This document shows positions 45,268 to 53,843 of a stretch of 64,000 nucleotides of DNA, piece after piece. Position 1 is the first letter of the stretch, and each line of letters begins with the position of its first letter. The position numbers and the translations under genes are program-made. The DNA comes from an uncultured Flavihumibacter sp. (GTDB lineage Bacteria; Bacteroidota; Bacteroidia; Chitinophagales; Chitinophagaceae), in the NCBI GenBank assembly GCA_902168225.1, contig CABHOW010000048.1, positions 53,555 to 117,554 on the forward strand. Direction: 5' to 3'. The notes under the pieces are model-generated. The model was not told the origin of the DNA, searched no databases, and saw only the letters and a list, made by a program, of their open reading frames with translations.

Positions 45268-46266
45268 TTATAAAGCCTTCAAAAATGCCATAGTGTCTAC
45301 CCCATCCGGATAATCAAACAAAGATGGGCGTTGCGCTTCGCCAAATGCAAGATAATCTTCTCCTACAAAACATTGTATATCTTCTTTTGGTTCTAACATA
45401 CCGGGTATTTCTTCCTTATCTGTATAGTACCTGTAATGAACCTGACTAACAGGCGAAAAAGGAGAATTGTTTTCCGTAAGAATAATCGAATCATTTGTCA
45501 TATAATACTTTCCACCCATGATCAATAATGCCAAATGATAGTCATAATTATGCTTGTATTTATGATAATCCATGAAATGCGCATATTGCTTCAGTACTTC
45601 TAACAAAGACTTAAAATCGTAATTTACGGGTACTATTAATTGGGTAATATTCCTGCAACCTAACCCAAAATATTGTTGGATATCCCCGGCTAAGGCAGCT
45701 AATTGAGCAGCTGTTTCGTTTCCACTCAAAACTGCTACAGATGTGCGATTCCGGCGAATGATATGCGGATATTTTCCAAAATAATAATCAAAATATCTAC
45801 CCGAATTATTACTGCCCGTTGCAATATATGCATCACAGTTTTTGAGCTGATCGGCAAAGCCAATATGGTTTTGTATCGTTACCTCCATGGTATATAATCG
45901 CTGAACCAAATGTTTGATCAGTATGTCATCTTTGGAAGAGGGTTTTATAACAGCTGTATGGCCTGTAATAAATACCGATAACAGATCGTGAAAGCCTACC
46001 AAAGGGATATTGCCCGCCATTACGATCCCTACAGTTTTTGGGGAAATATTTTCAGCAGGCAGATCATAAGCAGTAACCCAGGCTTCTAAGGCAGATGGCT
46101 TCAAAAAATGAGTAGCAATATTGGACACAGCTAATTCAATAAACTCGGGTATAAACCATTGATTTTCGCGGTAAGCCCGGTCTTTTACGGCTTCCCATGT
46201 TGGATCTTTGCTCAACATATATTCCCCAAGTTGGGAAACTAGCCGAATTCGTTCTTGTAAAGTCAT
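45268..46266 (-). CDS. LuxC-type acyl-CoA reductase
   Basis: A 332-residue member of the acyl-CoA reductase (LuxC) family, which reduces acyl-CoA or activated acyl groups to aldehydes with NADPH through a thioester on cysteine. VGIVMAGNIPLVGFHDLLSV and IKPSSKDD are nucleotide-binding parts, and the Cys in YFGLGCRNITQL is the likely nucleophile. It is shorter than Vibrio LuxC (about 480) because the N-terminus is reduced. It is divergent from a ferredoxin gene, and the 59 bases between them hold -7-like boxes for both directions. No luxD or luxE partner is nearby. Confidence 0.85.
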   Translation of the reverse strand: MTLQERIRLVSQLGEYMLSKDPTWEAVKDRAYRENQWFIPEFIELAVSNIATHFLKPSALEAWVTAYDLPAENISPKTVGIVMAGNIPLVGFHDLLSVFITGHTAVIKPSSKDDILIKHLVQRLYTMEVTIQNHIGFADQLKNCDAYIATGSNNSGRYFDYYFGKYPHIIRRNRTSVAVLSGNETAAQLAALAGDIQQYFGLGCRNITQLIVPVNYDFKSLLEVLKQYAHFMDYHKYKHNYDYHLALLIMGGKYYMTNDSIILTENNSPFSPVSQVHYRYYTDKEEIPGMLEPKEDIQCFVGEDYLAFGEAQRPSLFDYPDGVDTMAFLKAL

Positions 46267-46298
46267 TATAGCACCTTATTTTTGGAACAGCAAATGTA
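46254..46298. promoter_or_regulatory. Divergent promoters, acyl-CoA reductase and ferredoxin
   Basis: On the plus strand CTTG (46254-46257), 19 bases and TATTTTTG (46277-46284) fit the Bacteroidota promoter pattern before the ferredoxin gene. On the minus strand TACATTTG (46298-46291) is an exact -7 match before the reductase; its -33 box is unclear. Confidence 0.45.
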
Positions 46299-46325
46299 AA
46301 TTCACTAATCCAACAAAATGATACC

Positions 46326-46673
46326 ATGGCTATTAAAATAACAGAAGAATGTATTAATTGCGGAGCCTGCGAGCCCGAGTGTCCTAATAATGCCATTTAC
46401 GAAGGTGGCGTAGAATGGGCTATTGCCGACGGAACCAGTATTAAAGGTCCTTTCACTTTACTGGATGGTACGGTAGTAGATAGTAACCAGCGTTTTGAAC
46501 CTATAAGTGTAGATACTTATTATATAACGCCCAATAAATGTACCGAGTGCCAGGGTTTTCATGAAGAACCTCAGTGCGCAGCTGTTTGTCCTGTTGATTG
46601 CTGTGTTCCCGATGAAATGTACCAGGAAACAGTAGAACAATTAATGGCAAAAAAGGAAAAAATGCATATATAA
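46326..46673 (+). CDS. Ferredoxin, 2x[4Fe-4S]-type
   Basis: A 115-residue small iron-sulfur protein. The first cluster motif is CINCGACEPECPNNAIYE, and the second is CTECQGFHEEPQCAAVCPVDCC, with the longer CxxC-x8-CxxxC spacing seen in alvin-type (Allochromatium-like) ferredoxins. An acidic loop between them and the C-terminal helix (AKKEKMHI) match that subtype. It is a cytoplasmic electron carrier; the partner is not shown. It is divergent from the LuxC-type reductase, which suggests, but does not prove, a shared redox role. Confidence 0.93.
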   Translation: MAIKITEECINCGACEPECPNNAIYEGGVEWAIADGTSIKGPFTLLDGTVVDSNQRFEPISVDTYYITPNKCTECQGFHEEPQCAAVCPVDCCVPDEMYQETVEQLMAKKEKMHI

Positions 46674-46702
46674 AAGGGAAAAGATTCCTCACCTTTTCCC
46701 TT
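46674..46702. other. Inverted repeat after the ferredoxin gene
   Basis: AAGGGAAAAG (46674-46683) and its complement CTTTTCCCTT (46693-46702) directly follow the ferredoxin TAA. There is no T-tract, so it is not a classic terminator. It could be an RNA-end hairpin or one of the short repeats seen elsewhere. Confidence 0.5.
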
Positions 46703-46819
46703 ATGGGAGCGGGAAATATCACCCGCTGTAAAATGTTGTCGCCTTGGGCAACAATTATGTAGCAGTAAGGTAGAGCGATCTTTTTGCAAATGCAAGTTTT
46801 TAGCCCGAAATTTTTCAAT

Positions 46820-47803
46820 ATGAAGAAAAAAATTGCCCTCGTAACCGGAGGATTAAGCGGGGAAGCACAAATAAGTTATAAAAGTGCTGTAACGGTAGGT
46901 AATAATATCGATCGTACGAAATATGATGTTTTTAAGATCGATATTAACCCTACAGGTTGGTGGTATGTAGCAGCGGATGGTAGCCAATCGCCTGTTAATA
47001 GAAATGATTTTTCTATTGTTGATAATGGGGTTACTATAAAGGTGGATGCTGTTTTACTTTGTATTCATGGCACTCCGGGAGAAGATGGTAAATTGCAAGG
47101 CTATTTCGACATGCTGGGAATCCCCTATACCAGCTGCGATGCTGCAACATCGGCACTTACGATGAATAAAAGATATACCGTTGCTGTTGCCGCTTTTGGA
47201 GGTATTAATGTGGCTAAATCTATGCACTTGTTTAGACATACACCTATTGCTGCTGCCGAAATACTTGCACATTTACAGTTGCCTCTTTTTGTGAAACCAA
47301 ACAGTGGTGGTAGTAGTATTGGAATGAGTAAAGTTACGCAAGCTAACGAACTAGAAGCTGCATTGGAAAAGGCTTTTAAAGAAGATGCGCAAATTTTAGT
47401 GGAAGAATTTATCAGCGGAAGAGAATTCACTATTGGTGTATTCAAACAAGCCGGTGTGATTCAGGTATTGCCTATCACAGAAATAAAAACGTACAACGAA
47501 TTCTTCGATTTTGAAGCAAAGTATCAAGGTAAGAGTAAGGAAACTACGCCCGCTGAAATTGATGATATCATGAAGGAAAGATTGGCTGCAGCAGCTAAAA
47601 GAGTTTATGAAATATTTAATTGTAGAGGAGTAGTACGTATCGATTTTATTTACGATACCCATACCGGTAAACCGTATATGTTGGAAGTGAATACCGTACC
47701 CGGACAATCAGAAGCATCTGTTATTCCGCAACAGGTAAAAGCGATGGGAATGAGCTTAACTGAATTTTATAGTGCGGTGATAGAGGAAGCGCTTCGCGCT
47801 TAG
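46820..47803 (+). CDS. ddl: D-alanine--D-alanine ligase
   Basis: A 327-residue ATP-grasp ligase making D-Ala-D-Ala for peptidoglycan. The N-terminus KIALVTGGLSGEAQISYKSA, LCIHGTPGEDGKLQGYFDML, FVKPNSGGSSIGMSKV (ATP loop), VEEFISGREFTIGV and MLEVNTVPGQSEASVIPQQ (Mg-binding Glu/Asn) are in family order. It starts at ATG 46820 (MKKKIALVT); the frame is open 36 bases further up from a TTG, which adds only unrelated residues. It is followed by the PASTA protein gene after an AGTC-rich repeat of about 80 bases. Confidence 0.95.
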   Translation: MKKKIALVTGGLSGEAQISYKSAVTVGNNIDRTKYDVFKIDINPTGWWYVAADGSQSPVNRNDFSIVDNGVTIKVDAVLLCIHGTPGEDGKLQGYFDMLGIPYTSCDAATSALTMNKRYTVAVAAFGGINVAKSMHLFRHTPIAAAEILAHLQLPLFVKPNSGGSSIGMSKVTQANELEAALEKAFKEDAQILVEEFISGREFTIGVFKQAGVIQVLPITEIKTYNEFFDFEAKYQGKSKETTPAEIDDIMKERLAAAAKRVYEIFNCRGVVRIDFIYDTHTGKPYMLEVNTVPGQSEASVIPQQVKAMGMSLTEFYSAVIEEALRA

Positions 47804-47880
47804 TCAGGAAGTCCGAAAGTCGGGGAGTGGAATTTACTTATTATTGCTTACGGACTCACCGACTCCCGGACTCTCCGACT
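47802..47880. repeat. AGTC-rich imperfect inverted repeat after ddl
   Basis: The segment starts in the ddl stop codon. Its left arm repeats AGTC-containing steps every 8-10 bases (AGTCAGGAAGTCCGAAAGTC), and the right arm (47852-47880) is the near-complement GACTC/GACT pattern. A long imperfect RNA hairpin is possible; it may attenuate or protect the end of the transcript. Confidence 0.75.
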
Positions 47881-47917
47881 AAATTTAAAATTGTACATTC
47901 GATTTAAATACACAAAC

Positions 47918-48736
47918 TTGTTCAAATTCATTACCAGTAAACCACTTTGGGTAAATATATTAGCCGGCTTAGGGTTAATTATTATTATCGTGCTATTATT
48001 TTTCGCCTCACTCGATTGGTTAACAGGGTATGGACATAAGGAAAAAGTACCCTCGGTTGTTGGTCAGCATATTATAGCTGCACAAAAAATTTTAGAAGAT
48101 AAAGGATTTCAAGTGGCTATTCAAGACTCTGTATACATTGATACGGTAGCTAAACAAGCAGTTATTCGTCAATCTCCGGAAGCAGATGCAGAAGTGAAAA
48201 CAGGGAGAACTATTTATCTTACCGTAAACAGAACCATTCCGCCACAAGTAGAAATGCCTAATTTATCGGGCTTCTCTATCCGCAGCGCAGAAATGTATCT
48301 CCAAAGCTTGGGATTGAAATTAGGATATGTAACATACAAACCTGATATCGCCAGAAATGCAGTGTTGGAGCAGCTTTATAATAATGCCCCCATCAAGCCG
48401 GGTACAAAAATTGCCATTGGTAGTGTTATCAGTTTTGTATTAGGCAGTGGTGTAGGTGGGGGTGATATTGATGTGCCTGAATTGGTTGGATTAACACTCG
48501 GTGAAGCGAAAGCTTATTTAAGCACAGTGAACATTAATTTGGGAGCTGTGGTAGCTTATGGACCTATTAAGGACTCATCTTTAGCGTATGTTATAAAGCA
48601 AAATCCGAGCAATATCTCAAATGAAAAGGGCCCGAATGGAGAGAAGGTAATCAATAAAATTAAACAGGGGCAAGTAGTAGATTTGTATATTAGCGATACG
48701 GCACCGGTGAAAGATACGAGTGGGGTTAGGCAGTAG
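47918..48736 (+). CDS. PASTA-domain membrane protein
   Basis: A 272-residue protein from TTG 47918 (FKFITSKPLWVN start); TTG 47891 is an alternative that adds nine residues. No ATG is available near the N-terminus. One transmembrane helix (about 10-35) precedes three PASTA-like repeats: KVPSVVGQHIIAAQKILEDK, EMPNLSGFSIRSAEMYLQSL and DVPELVGLTLGEAKAYLSTV. These occur in extracytoplasmic regions of cell-wall proteins, so the bulk should be periplasmic. No kinase domain is present. It follows ddl on the same strand, in keeping with cell-wall work. Confidence 0.85.
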   Translation: MFKFITSKPLWVNILAGLGLIIIIVLLFFASLDWLTGYGHKEKVPSVVGQHIIAAQKILEDKGFQVAIQDSVYIDTVAKQAVIRQSPEADAEVKTGRTIYLTVNRTIPPQVEMPNLSGFSIRSAEMYLQSLGLKLGYVTYKPDIARNAVLEQLYNNAPIKPGTKIAIGSVISFVLGSGVGGGDIDVPELVGLTLGEAKAYLSTVNINLGAVVAYGPIKDSSLAYVIKQNPSNISNEKGPNGEKVINKIKQGQVVDLYISDTAPVKDTSGVRQ

Positions 48737-48790
48737 GTATTATAAAAATTATTACACATTAAAAATAACCCCGTAGGGGTGCACAATTTT

Positions 48791-49099
48791 ATGAAAACAA
48801 TTACGGTAGAAGAATTAAAAGCCAAAATAGATGCAGGTGAGCACGTTAATTTGGTAGATGTAAGAGAACCACATGAGCATGCCGAATTTAATATAGGCGG
48901 TTTATTATTGCCACTCGGTAACGTACAAACCATGCAAATAGATGCTATAGAAGATTTGCGCGATCAAACTGTATATGTGTATTGCAGAAGCGGTAATCGC
49001 AGCGGACAAGCATGTTTGATGTTAGATACATTCGGGTTTAAAGACACGTATAATGTAGTAGGGGGTATGCTTGCCTGGAAGGAGAAATTTCAAGGTTAG
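48791..49099 (+). CDS. Rhodanese-like domain protein
   Basis: A 102-residue single rhodanese domain without signal peptide. LVDVREPHEHAEFNIGG is the family start, and YVYCRSGNRSGQACLML holds the active Cys in a six-residue loop (CRSGNR), fitting sulfur transfer. It starts at ATG 48791 (MKTITVEELK); the frame is open four codons upstream from a GTG but no residues there fit. It is probably a cytoplasmic sulfurtransferase. A strong terminator follows at 49137. Confidence 0.9.
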   Translation: MKTITVEELKAKIDAGEHVNLVDVREPHEHAEFNIGGLLLPLGNVQTMQIDAIEDLRDQTVYVYCRSGNRSGQACLMLDTFGFKDTYNVVGGMLAWKEKFQG

Positions 49100-49136
49100 T
49101 TAAACCTTGTTTACAATTAGCAATATGTTAAAGTTA

Positions 49137-49165
49137 AACCGGATAACAAAATATCCGGTTTTTTT
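49137..49165 (+). terminator. Rho-independent terminator after the rhodanese gene
   Basis: AACCGGATA (49137-49145) pairs with TATCCGGTT (49152-49160) around a six-base loop and is followed by TTTTT. Confidence 0.93.
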
Positions 49166-49210
49166 GTAATGATATCTGAATGGCTACTACTCACAGCTAA
49201 CTCATATCTT

Positions 49211-51664
49211 ATGCAGAAAATATTGTTACCTATTTTTTTTCTTTTTAGCTCACATTTTATTTTCGGTGCCACTATCAGTGGTGAAATTCTTTCAGCCAAA
49301 GATCAAAAGCCATTACCCTTTGCTTCTGTTTTAGTAAAAGGAACCACCGTGGGTGTATCGGCCAATGCCCAGGGTAAATTTAGTATACAACTGGAGCCGG
49401 GAGAATATATCTTGGTTTGTCAGAATGTAGGGTATGCTTCACAAGAAAAAAAGATACGCGTTAGCAAAAATAACAGCGTGATCAATTTTGAATTGGAACC
49501 CAGACAATATGATTTAAAAGACGTGGTGGTAAAATCGGGCGGGGAAGATCCGGCATACGCTATCATTCGGAAAGCCATAGAAAAAAGGGATGAGCATTTA
49601 AAGGAAAATCAAAAGTTTACTTGTGAAGTATATATAAAGGGGCAATTACAACTAAGAGATTATCCAAAAAAATTTTTAGGTCAGAAAGTAGACTTTGAAG
49701 ATGGCGATTCCAGCAAAAGAAAAATGATCTTTTTATCTGAAACGGTTGCCCGTTACTCCCGAGAAAGTGTAGATAAGCAGAAAATAGAAGTATTGTCTAC
49801 AAAAGTGAGTGGGAGCAGTGATGGGTTCGGATTTAGCAGTCCACAAATAATATCCTTTTACCGGAATATATTGGACTTCCCCCGCAGCTTGAATCCCAGG
49901 GGGTTTATCTCTCCTTTATCAGATAATGCGTTAGCTTATTATAAATATAAATTTGAGGGTACTTTTTTTGAATTTGGAAAAGAAATAAGTCGAATTAAAG
50001 TAATACCCAAGAGAAAATTTGAACCTCTATTCTCAGGATATATTAATATCGTAGAGAATGAATGGCGTTTAGAAAGTGTGGATCTGAAAATATTCAAAGA
50101 GCAGCAAATGCAACTCCTCGATACCCTCTCTATTCGTCAGCAATACGTTCCTGCAGGGGAGGGGTGGGTTATAAAAAATCAGGTGATATACCCCGCAGGT
50201 AAATTCTTTAGCTTCGATTTCTTTGGAAGTTTTGTGCAGGTATATGATAAATTTAATCTGACTCCTGCTTTTGCCAAAAAGGAATTCAATAATACCATAC
50301 TTAAGTATTACGATAGTTCCAATAAAAAACCACTGGCATATTGGGATAGTATTCGGCCACTTCCACTTTCACCCGAAGAAATAAAGGATTATAAAAAGAA
50401 AGATAGTTTGGAGAAGGCCAGAAAGGATCCGCATTATTTAGATTCCTTAGATAAAAAAAGGAATAAACTTACTATTACCGGCTTGTCGTTAACCGGCCAA
50501 TCTATCAGTAATCAAAAAAGAAAAACCTATATCAACTTCGATCCTATTATACAAACGCTGAATTATAATACCGTTGAAGGTGCCGTAGTTCAATTTTCTC
50601 CAACAATCCGAAAAGAATTCGAAGGTAGAAAAAACTTGTCGATAACCCCGCGCGTTCGTTGGGGTATTACCAATCAGCATGTGAATCCATCACTAGATGT
50701 AGGGTATACTTTCGGGAAAAAATATATTCAGTCATTATCGGTTTCCGGTGGAAGAAAAGTTTTTCAATTCAATAATGCAGACCCAATTTCTGAACGTATA
50801 AATTCATTGTACACCTTATATAGTCAAGAAAATTTTATGAAGATATATGAGGCTGATTATTTGAAATTAGAATATAGTACAGGCATCGGAAATGGGTTAA
50901 ATGTTTCTACTAATTTTCAATTTCAAAACCGATCGCCCTTAGCTAATTTATCTGATGTTGTGTATTGGGGAAAAGACAAGGGTAGAAGCATTACACCTAA
51001 TTATCCTGCAGAGATTACAAGTGCGCCCATGGCTTCAAATAAAGCGTCATTATTAACGGTAGGTATTAGTTGGAGGCCGGGTGGCAAGTACATTGAATAT
51101 CCGGATCGTAAAGTAGCCATCGGCTCCCGATATCCCACGCTATCAGCTTCAATAACGCAGGGTATTAGCGGTTTGTTAGGAAGCAGTTCCGATTTTACAA
51201 AATGGCGTTTTAGTGTTACTGATGAATTGAACTTAAAATTATTCGGTCGTGTAAACTATCGATTTAATATGGGAGGATTTTTAAATGCCAACGCTGTTGC
51301 ACTGCCCGATTACCAGCATTTTTTGGGTAACCAAACCATATTCTCCAGTGAGTTTACGAATAGTTTTCAATTAGCCGGTTATTATGAGTTAAGCAATACT
51401 TCTAATTTTTATTCCACGTTTAATATGGAGTATCATTTGAATGGTTTTTTAACCAATAAAATCCCCGGCTTTAAAAAACTGAATTGGTTTTTAGTAACCG
51501 GTATTAATACCATTGGGATCAATCAGAGGAAAAATTATAATGAGTATTTTATCGGGCTAGAAAATATATTGAAAATAATCAGGGTAGATTTTGTGCAATC
51601 CTTTAATGGCAACATTAATGGAAGTAGAAATGGGGTTCGGATTTCGCTTCCGCTGATTCGTTAA
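49211..51664 (+). CDS. DUF5686 family outer-membrane protein with CarboxypepD-like domain
   Basis: An 817-residue outer-membrane protein. It starts at ATG 49211, giving a signal peptide (MQKILLPIFFLFSSHFIFG); the frame is open 14 codons further up. Residues about 20-110 form a carboxypeptidase-like regulatory beta-sandwich (TISGEILSAKDQKPLPFASV). The middle DPAYAIIRKAIEKRDEHLKE is the typical DUF5686 start. The last 350 residues are rich in alternating polar/aromatic strands like an outer-membrane barrel, ending RISLPLIR. The function is not known in general; a role in envelope assembly or surface binding is inferred. Confidence 0.85.
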   Translation: MQKILLPIFFLFSSHFIFGATISGEILSAKDQKPLPFASVLVKGTTVGVSANAQGKFSIQLEPGEYILVCQNVGYASQEKKIRVSKNNSVINFELEPRQYDLKDVVVKSGGEDPAYAIIRKAIEKRDEHLKENQKFTCEVYIKGQLQLRDYPKKFLGQKVDFEDGDSSKRKMIFLSETVARYSRESVDKQKIEVLSTKVSGSSDGFGFSSPQIISFYRNILDFPRSLNPRGFISPLSDNALAYYKYKFEGTFFEFGKEISRIKVIPKRKFEPLFSGYINIVENEWRLESVDLKIFKEQQMQLLDTLSIRQQYVPAGEGWVIKNQVIYPAGKFFSFDFFGSFVQVYDKFNLTPAFAKKEFNNTILKYYDSSNKKPLAYWDSIRPLPLSPEEIKDYKKKDSLEKARKDPHYLDSLDKKRNKLTITGLSLTGQSISNQKRKTYINFDPIIQTLNYNTVEGAVVQFSPTIRKEFEGRKNLSITPRVRWGITNQHVNPSLDVGYTFGKKYIQSLSVSGGRKVFQFNNADPISERINSLYTLYSQENFMKIYEADYLKLEYSTGIGNGLNVSTNFQFQNRSPLANLSDVVYWGKDKGRSITPNYPAEITSAPMASNKASLLTVGISWRPGGKYIEYPDRKVAIGSRYPTLSASITQGISGLLGSSSDFTKWRFSVTDELNLKLFGRVNYRFNMGGFLNANAVALPDYQHFLGNQTIFSSEFTNSFQLAGYYELSNTSNFYSTFNMEYHLNGFLTNKIPGFKKLNWFLVTGINTIGINQRKNYNEYFIGLENILKIIRVDFVQSFNGNINGSRNGVRISLPLIR

Positions 51665-51676
51665 ATGAGATTATTA

Positions 51677-51684
51677 TATCTTTG
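51677..51684 (+). promoter_or_regulatory. Probable -7 element TATCTTTG before trhO
   Basis: This matches TAnnTTTG exactly, about 70 bases before the ATG at 51753. The -33 box is weak. The leader contains two small hairpins: GCTGC/GCAGC with a seven-base loop, then TCC-GAAA-GGA with a GNRA tetraloop. Confidence 0.5.
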
Positions 51685-51752
51685 TACTGTTTGGCTGCCC
51701 TGCAAGCAGCTCCGAAAGGAACACCGTTTATCGTTGTCTAAATAAAAAAGAT

Positions 51753-52778
51753 ATGGCCTTATTACACAATCGCGTCTCCGGCAAAGAGCTGAAGGAGAAA
51801 ATGTTGGCGGAAACTTTTACCCGCACCACTATTAGTTTTTATCGTTATTTTTTTATTGAAAATCCCCAGCGGTTTCGGGATGAACTTTATAAAACCTTAC
51901 ATGCTATTCAGGTGTTTGGTAGAATTTATGTTGCGCATGAAGGTATTAACGCGCAAATTAATGTTCCTGATCATGAGCTGGCAAACTTTAAAAAAATAAT
52001 TGATGCTACTCCGGGCTTAGAAAACCTGAGATTAAATATAGCTGCTGAACAAGGTAAAAGTTTTTGGGTACTTAAAATAAAAGTGCGTGAAAAAATTGTT
52101 GCGGATGGTATTACCGACCCTTCATTTTCTATTGATCAACGGGGTAAATATGTGAATGCTACGGAAATGAACCGGTTAATGAATGATCCGGAAACGGTAA
52201 TAGTGGATATGCGTAATCATTATGAATATGAGGTTGGGCATTTTGAAAATGCAATTGAAATTCCTTCTGATACTTTCCGTGAGCAGTTGCCCATGGCAGT
52301 GGATATGTTGAAAGATAAAAAGGATAAGCATATCATCATGTATTGTACCGGTGGTATTCGATGCGAAAAAGCGAGTGCTTATATGTTACACAATGGCTTT
52401 AATAATGTGTTTCATTTGGAAGGCGGTATTATTAATTACGCCAAAGAAATTCAGGAAGCGAATATTCCTTCTAAATTCATCGGTAAAAATTTTGTTTTTG
52501 ATGATCGATTAGGAGAAAGAATTACCGATGATATTATCGCGCATTGTCACCAATGTGGTAAACCCTGTGATACACATACTAATTGTAAAAATGATGGCTG
52601 TCATTTATTGTTTATCCAGTGCGAATCTTGCGCAGCATCATTTGAAGGCTGCTGCAGCCAAGAATGTAAAGATACCATTCATCTGCCTTTAGAGCGACAA
52701 GCAGCTATTCGTAAAGGCATTGATAAAGGGCAGCAAATTTTTAATAAGAGTAGTGCCAGGTTGAGGAGGAGGTTGTGA
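51753..52778 (+). CDS. trhO: tRNA uridine(34) hydroxylase, rhodanese family (TrhO)
   Basis: A 341-residue protein matching the YceA/TrhO family, which makes 5-hydroxyuridine at tRNA position 34. The N-terminal acylphosphatase-like domain ([19 protein letters not shown]) is followed by a rhodanese domain with [17 protein letters not shown] and the active Cys in [19 protein letters not shown]-terminal Cys-rich tail ([28 protein letters not shown]) could bind zinc. The length is normal. The upstream leader of about 65 bases has two possible hairpins. Confidence 0.93.
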   Translation: MALLHNRVSGKELKEKMLAETFTRTTISFYRYFFIENPQRFRDELYKTLHAIQVFGRIYVAHEGINAQINVPDHELANFKKIIDATPGLENLRLNIAAEQGKSFWVLKIKVREKIVADGITDPSFSIDQRGKYVNATEMNRLMNDPETVIVDMRNHYEYEVGHFENAIEIPSDTFREQLPMAVDMLKDKKDKHIIMYCTGGIRCEKASAYMLHNGFNNVFHLEGGIINYAKEIQEANIPSKFIGKNFVFDDRLGERITDDIIAHCHQCGKPCDTHTNCKNDGCHLLFIQCESCAASFEGCCSQECKDTIHLPLERQAAIRKGIDKGQQIFNKSSARLRRRL

Positions 52779-52780
52779 GT

Positions 52781-52860
52781 TAAGAATTTAGAATTATGAG
52801 TTATGAATTTATAATTTTTACCCCTAATTCATAATTCCTAATTCATAATTAATTTATTTA
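52781..52860. repeat. Inverted TAAGAATTATGAATTA-type repeat after trhO
   Basis: The left half has TAAGAATTTAGAATTATGAG and TTATGAATTTATAATT. The right half (52829-52860) is the near-complement with two AATTCATAATT units. The same 14-base unit is found in tandem at 6261-6302. It fills the gap between the convergent trhO and purC genes. Confidence 0.8.
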
Positions 52861-53770
52861 TGTCTGATTCGATTTTGGATATTGTTTCATCTTCCATTAT
52901 ATCGCTCGGCTCAAATTTTTCGCCGGTTACTCTTTCATACAATTCAATATATCGCCGGCTGATGGTATTTACCCATTCATCGGTCATGTCAGGAACGGTT
53001 TGCCCTTCTTTACCCATGAAATTGTTTGCTATAAGCCATTCGCGTACAAACTCTTTACTAAGTTGTTTCTGTCTTTCTCCGGATTGTTGTCGCTCTTCAA
53101 AACCATCTACATAAAAATAGCGAGATGAATCGGGGGTATGTATTTCATCCATCAAATAAATAGTATCCCCAATTTTTCCAAACTCATATTTTGTATCTGC
53201 CAATATCAACCCCCTTTCTTTTGCAATGGTTCTTCCTCTCTCAAAAAGGGCAAGCGCATATGTTTCGAGTTGATCCCATTCAGATGCGGTAGCTAATCCT
53301 TGTGCAATGATTTCTTCTCTGGAAATATCTTCGTCGTGCCCCTCCGCAGCTTTTGTAGAGGGTGTAATGATAGGTTGCGGGAAATAGTCGTTTTCTTTCA
53401 ATCCATCCGGCATAGTTATTCCACATAAAACCTTTTTACCCGATGCATATGTTCGCCAGGCATGTCCTACTAAATTTCCTCTAACCACCATCTCTATTTT
53501 AAAAGGGTTGCATCTGTATCCAATTGATGCCTGCGGTGCAGGGCAACTAATAAGCCAATTAGGACATATATCTTTAGTTTTTTCGAGCATTAATGCAGCA
53601 ATCTGGTTGAGTACTTGTCCCTTAAAGGGGATCAGTCTAGGTAAGATCACATCAAAGGCAGAAATACGATTGCTGGCTATCATCACCAGCAGGTTTTCAC
53701 CGATACTGTATACGTCTCTAACTTTACCCTTATAAAACCCCGATTGCTTTGGAAATAATATATTGCTCAT
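52838..53770 (-). CDS. purC: Phosphoribosylaminoimidazole-succinocarboxamide synthase (SAICAR synthase)
   Basis: A 310-residue PurC of the longer type found in Bacteroidota and eukaryotes, joining CAIR and aspartate with [44 protein letters not shown] and [12 protein letters not shown] are the nucleotide- and substrate-binding motifs. It starts at ATG 53770 and is divergent from the TonB-dependent receptor; the 73 bases between them hold both promoters. The C-terminal end overlaps the inverted repeat at 52781-52860. Confidence 0.95.
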   Translation of the reverse strand: MSNILFPKQSGFYKGKVRDVYSIGENLLVMIASNRISAFDVILPRLIPFKGQVLNQIAALMLEKTKDICPNWLISCPAPQASIGYRCNPFKIEMVVRGNLVGHAWRTYASGKKVLCGITMPDGLKENDYFPQPIITPSTKAAEGHDEDISREEIIAQGLATASEWDQLETYALALFERGRTIAKERGLILADTKYEFGKIGDTIYLMDEIHTPDSSRYFYVDGFEERQQSGERQKQLSKEFVREWLIANNFMGKEGQTVPDMTDEWVNTISRRYIELYERVTGEKFEPSDIMEDETISKIESDINKLIMN

Positions 53771-53843
53771 GGGTCAAAATTAAATTTTTAGGAAAGCTTA
53801 ACAAATATTAATTTGCCATATATTTCAAACAAAAATTGCTATT

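Noticed and set aside
46703..46819. Riboswitch before ddl
   Set aside because: Small complementary pieces (for example GCGGG/CCCGC) occur, but no known riboswitch core was recognised and no switching terminator is present.
47054..47707. Minus-strand ORFs opposite ddl
   Set aside because: Antisense shadows of a fully motif-supported ligase.
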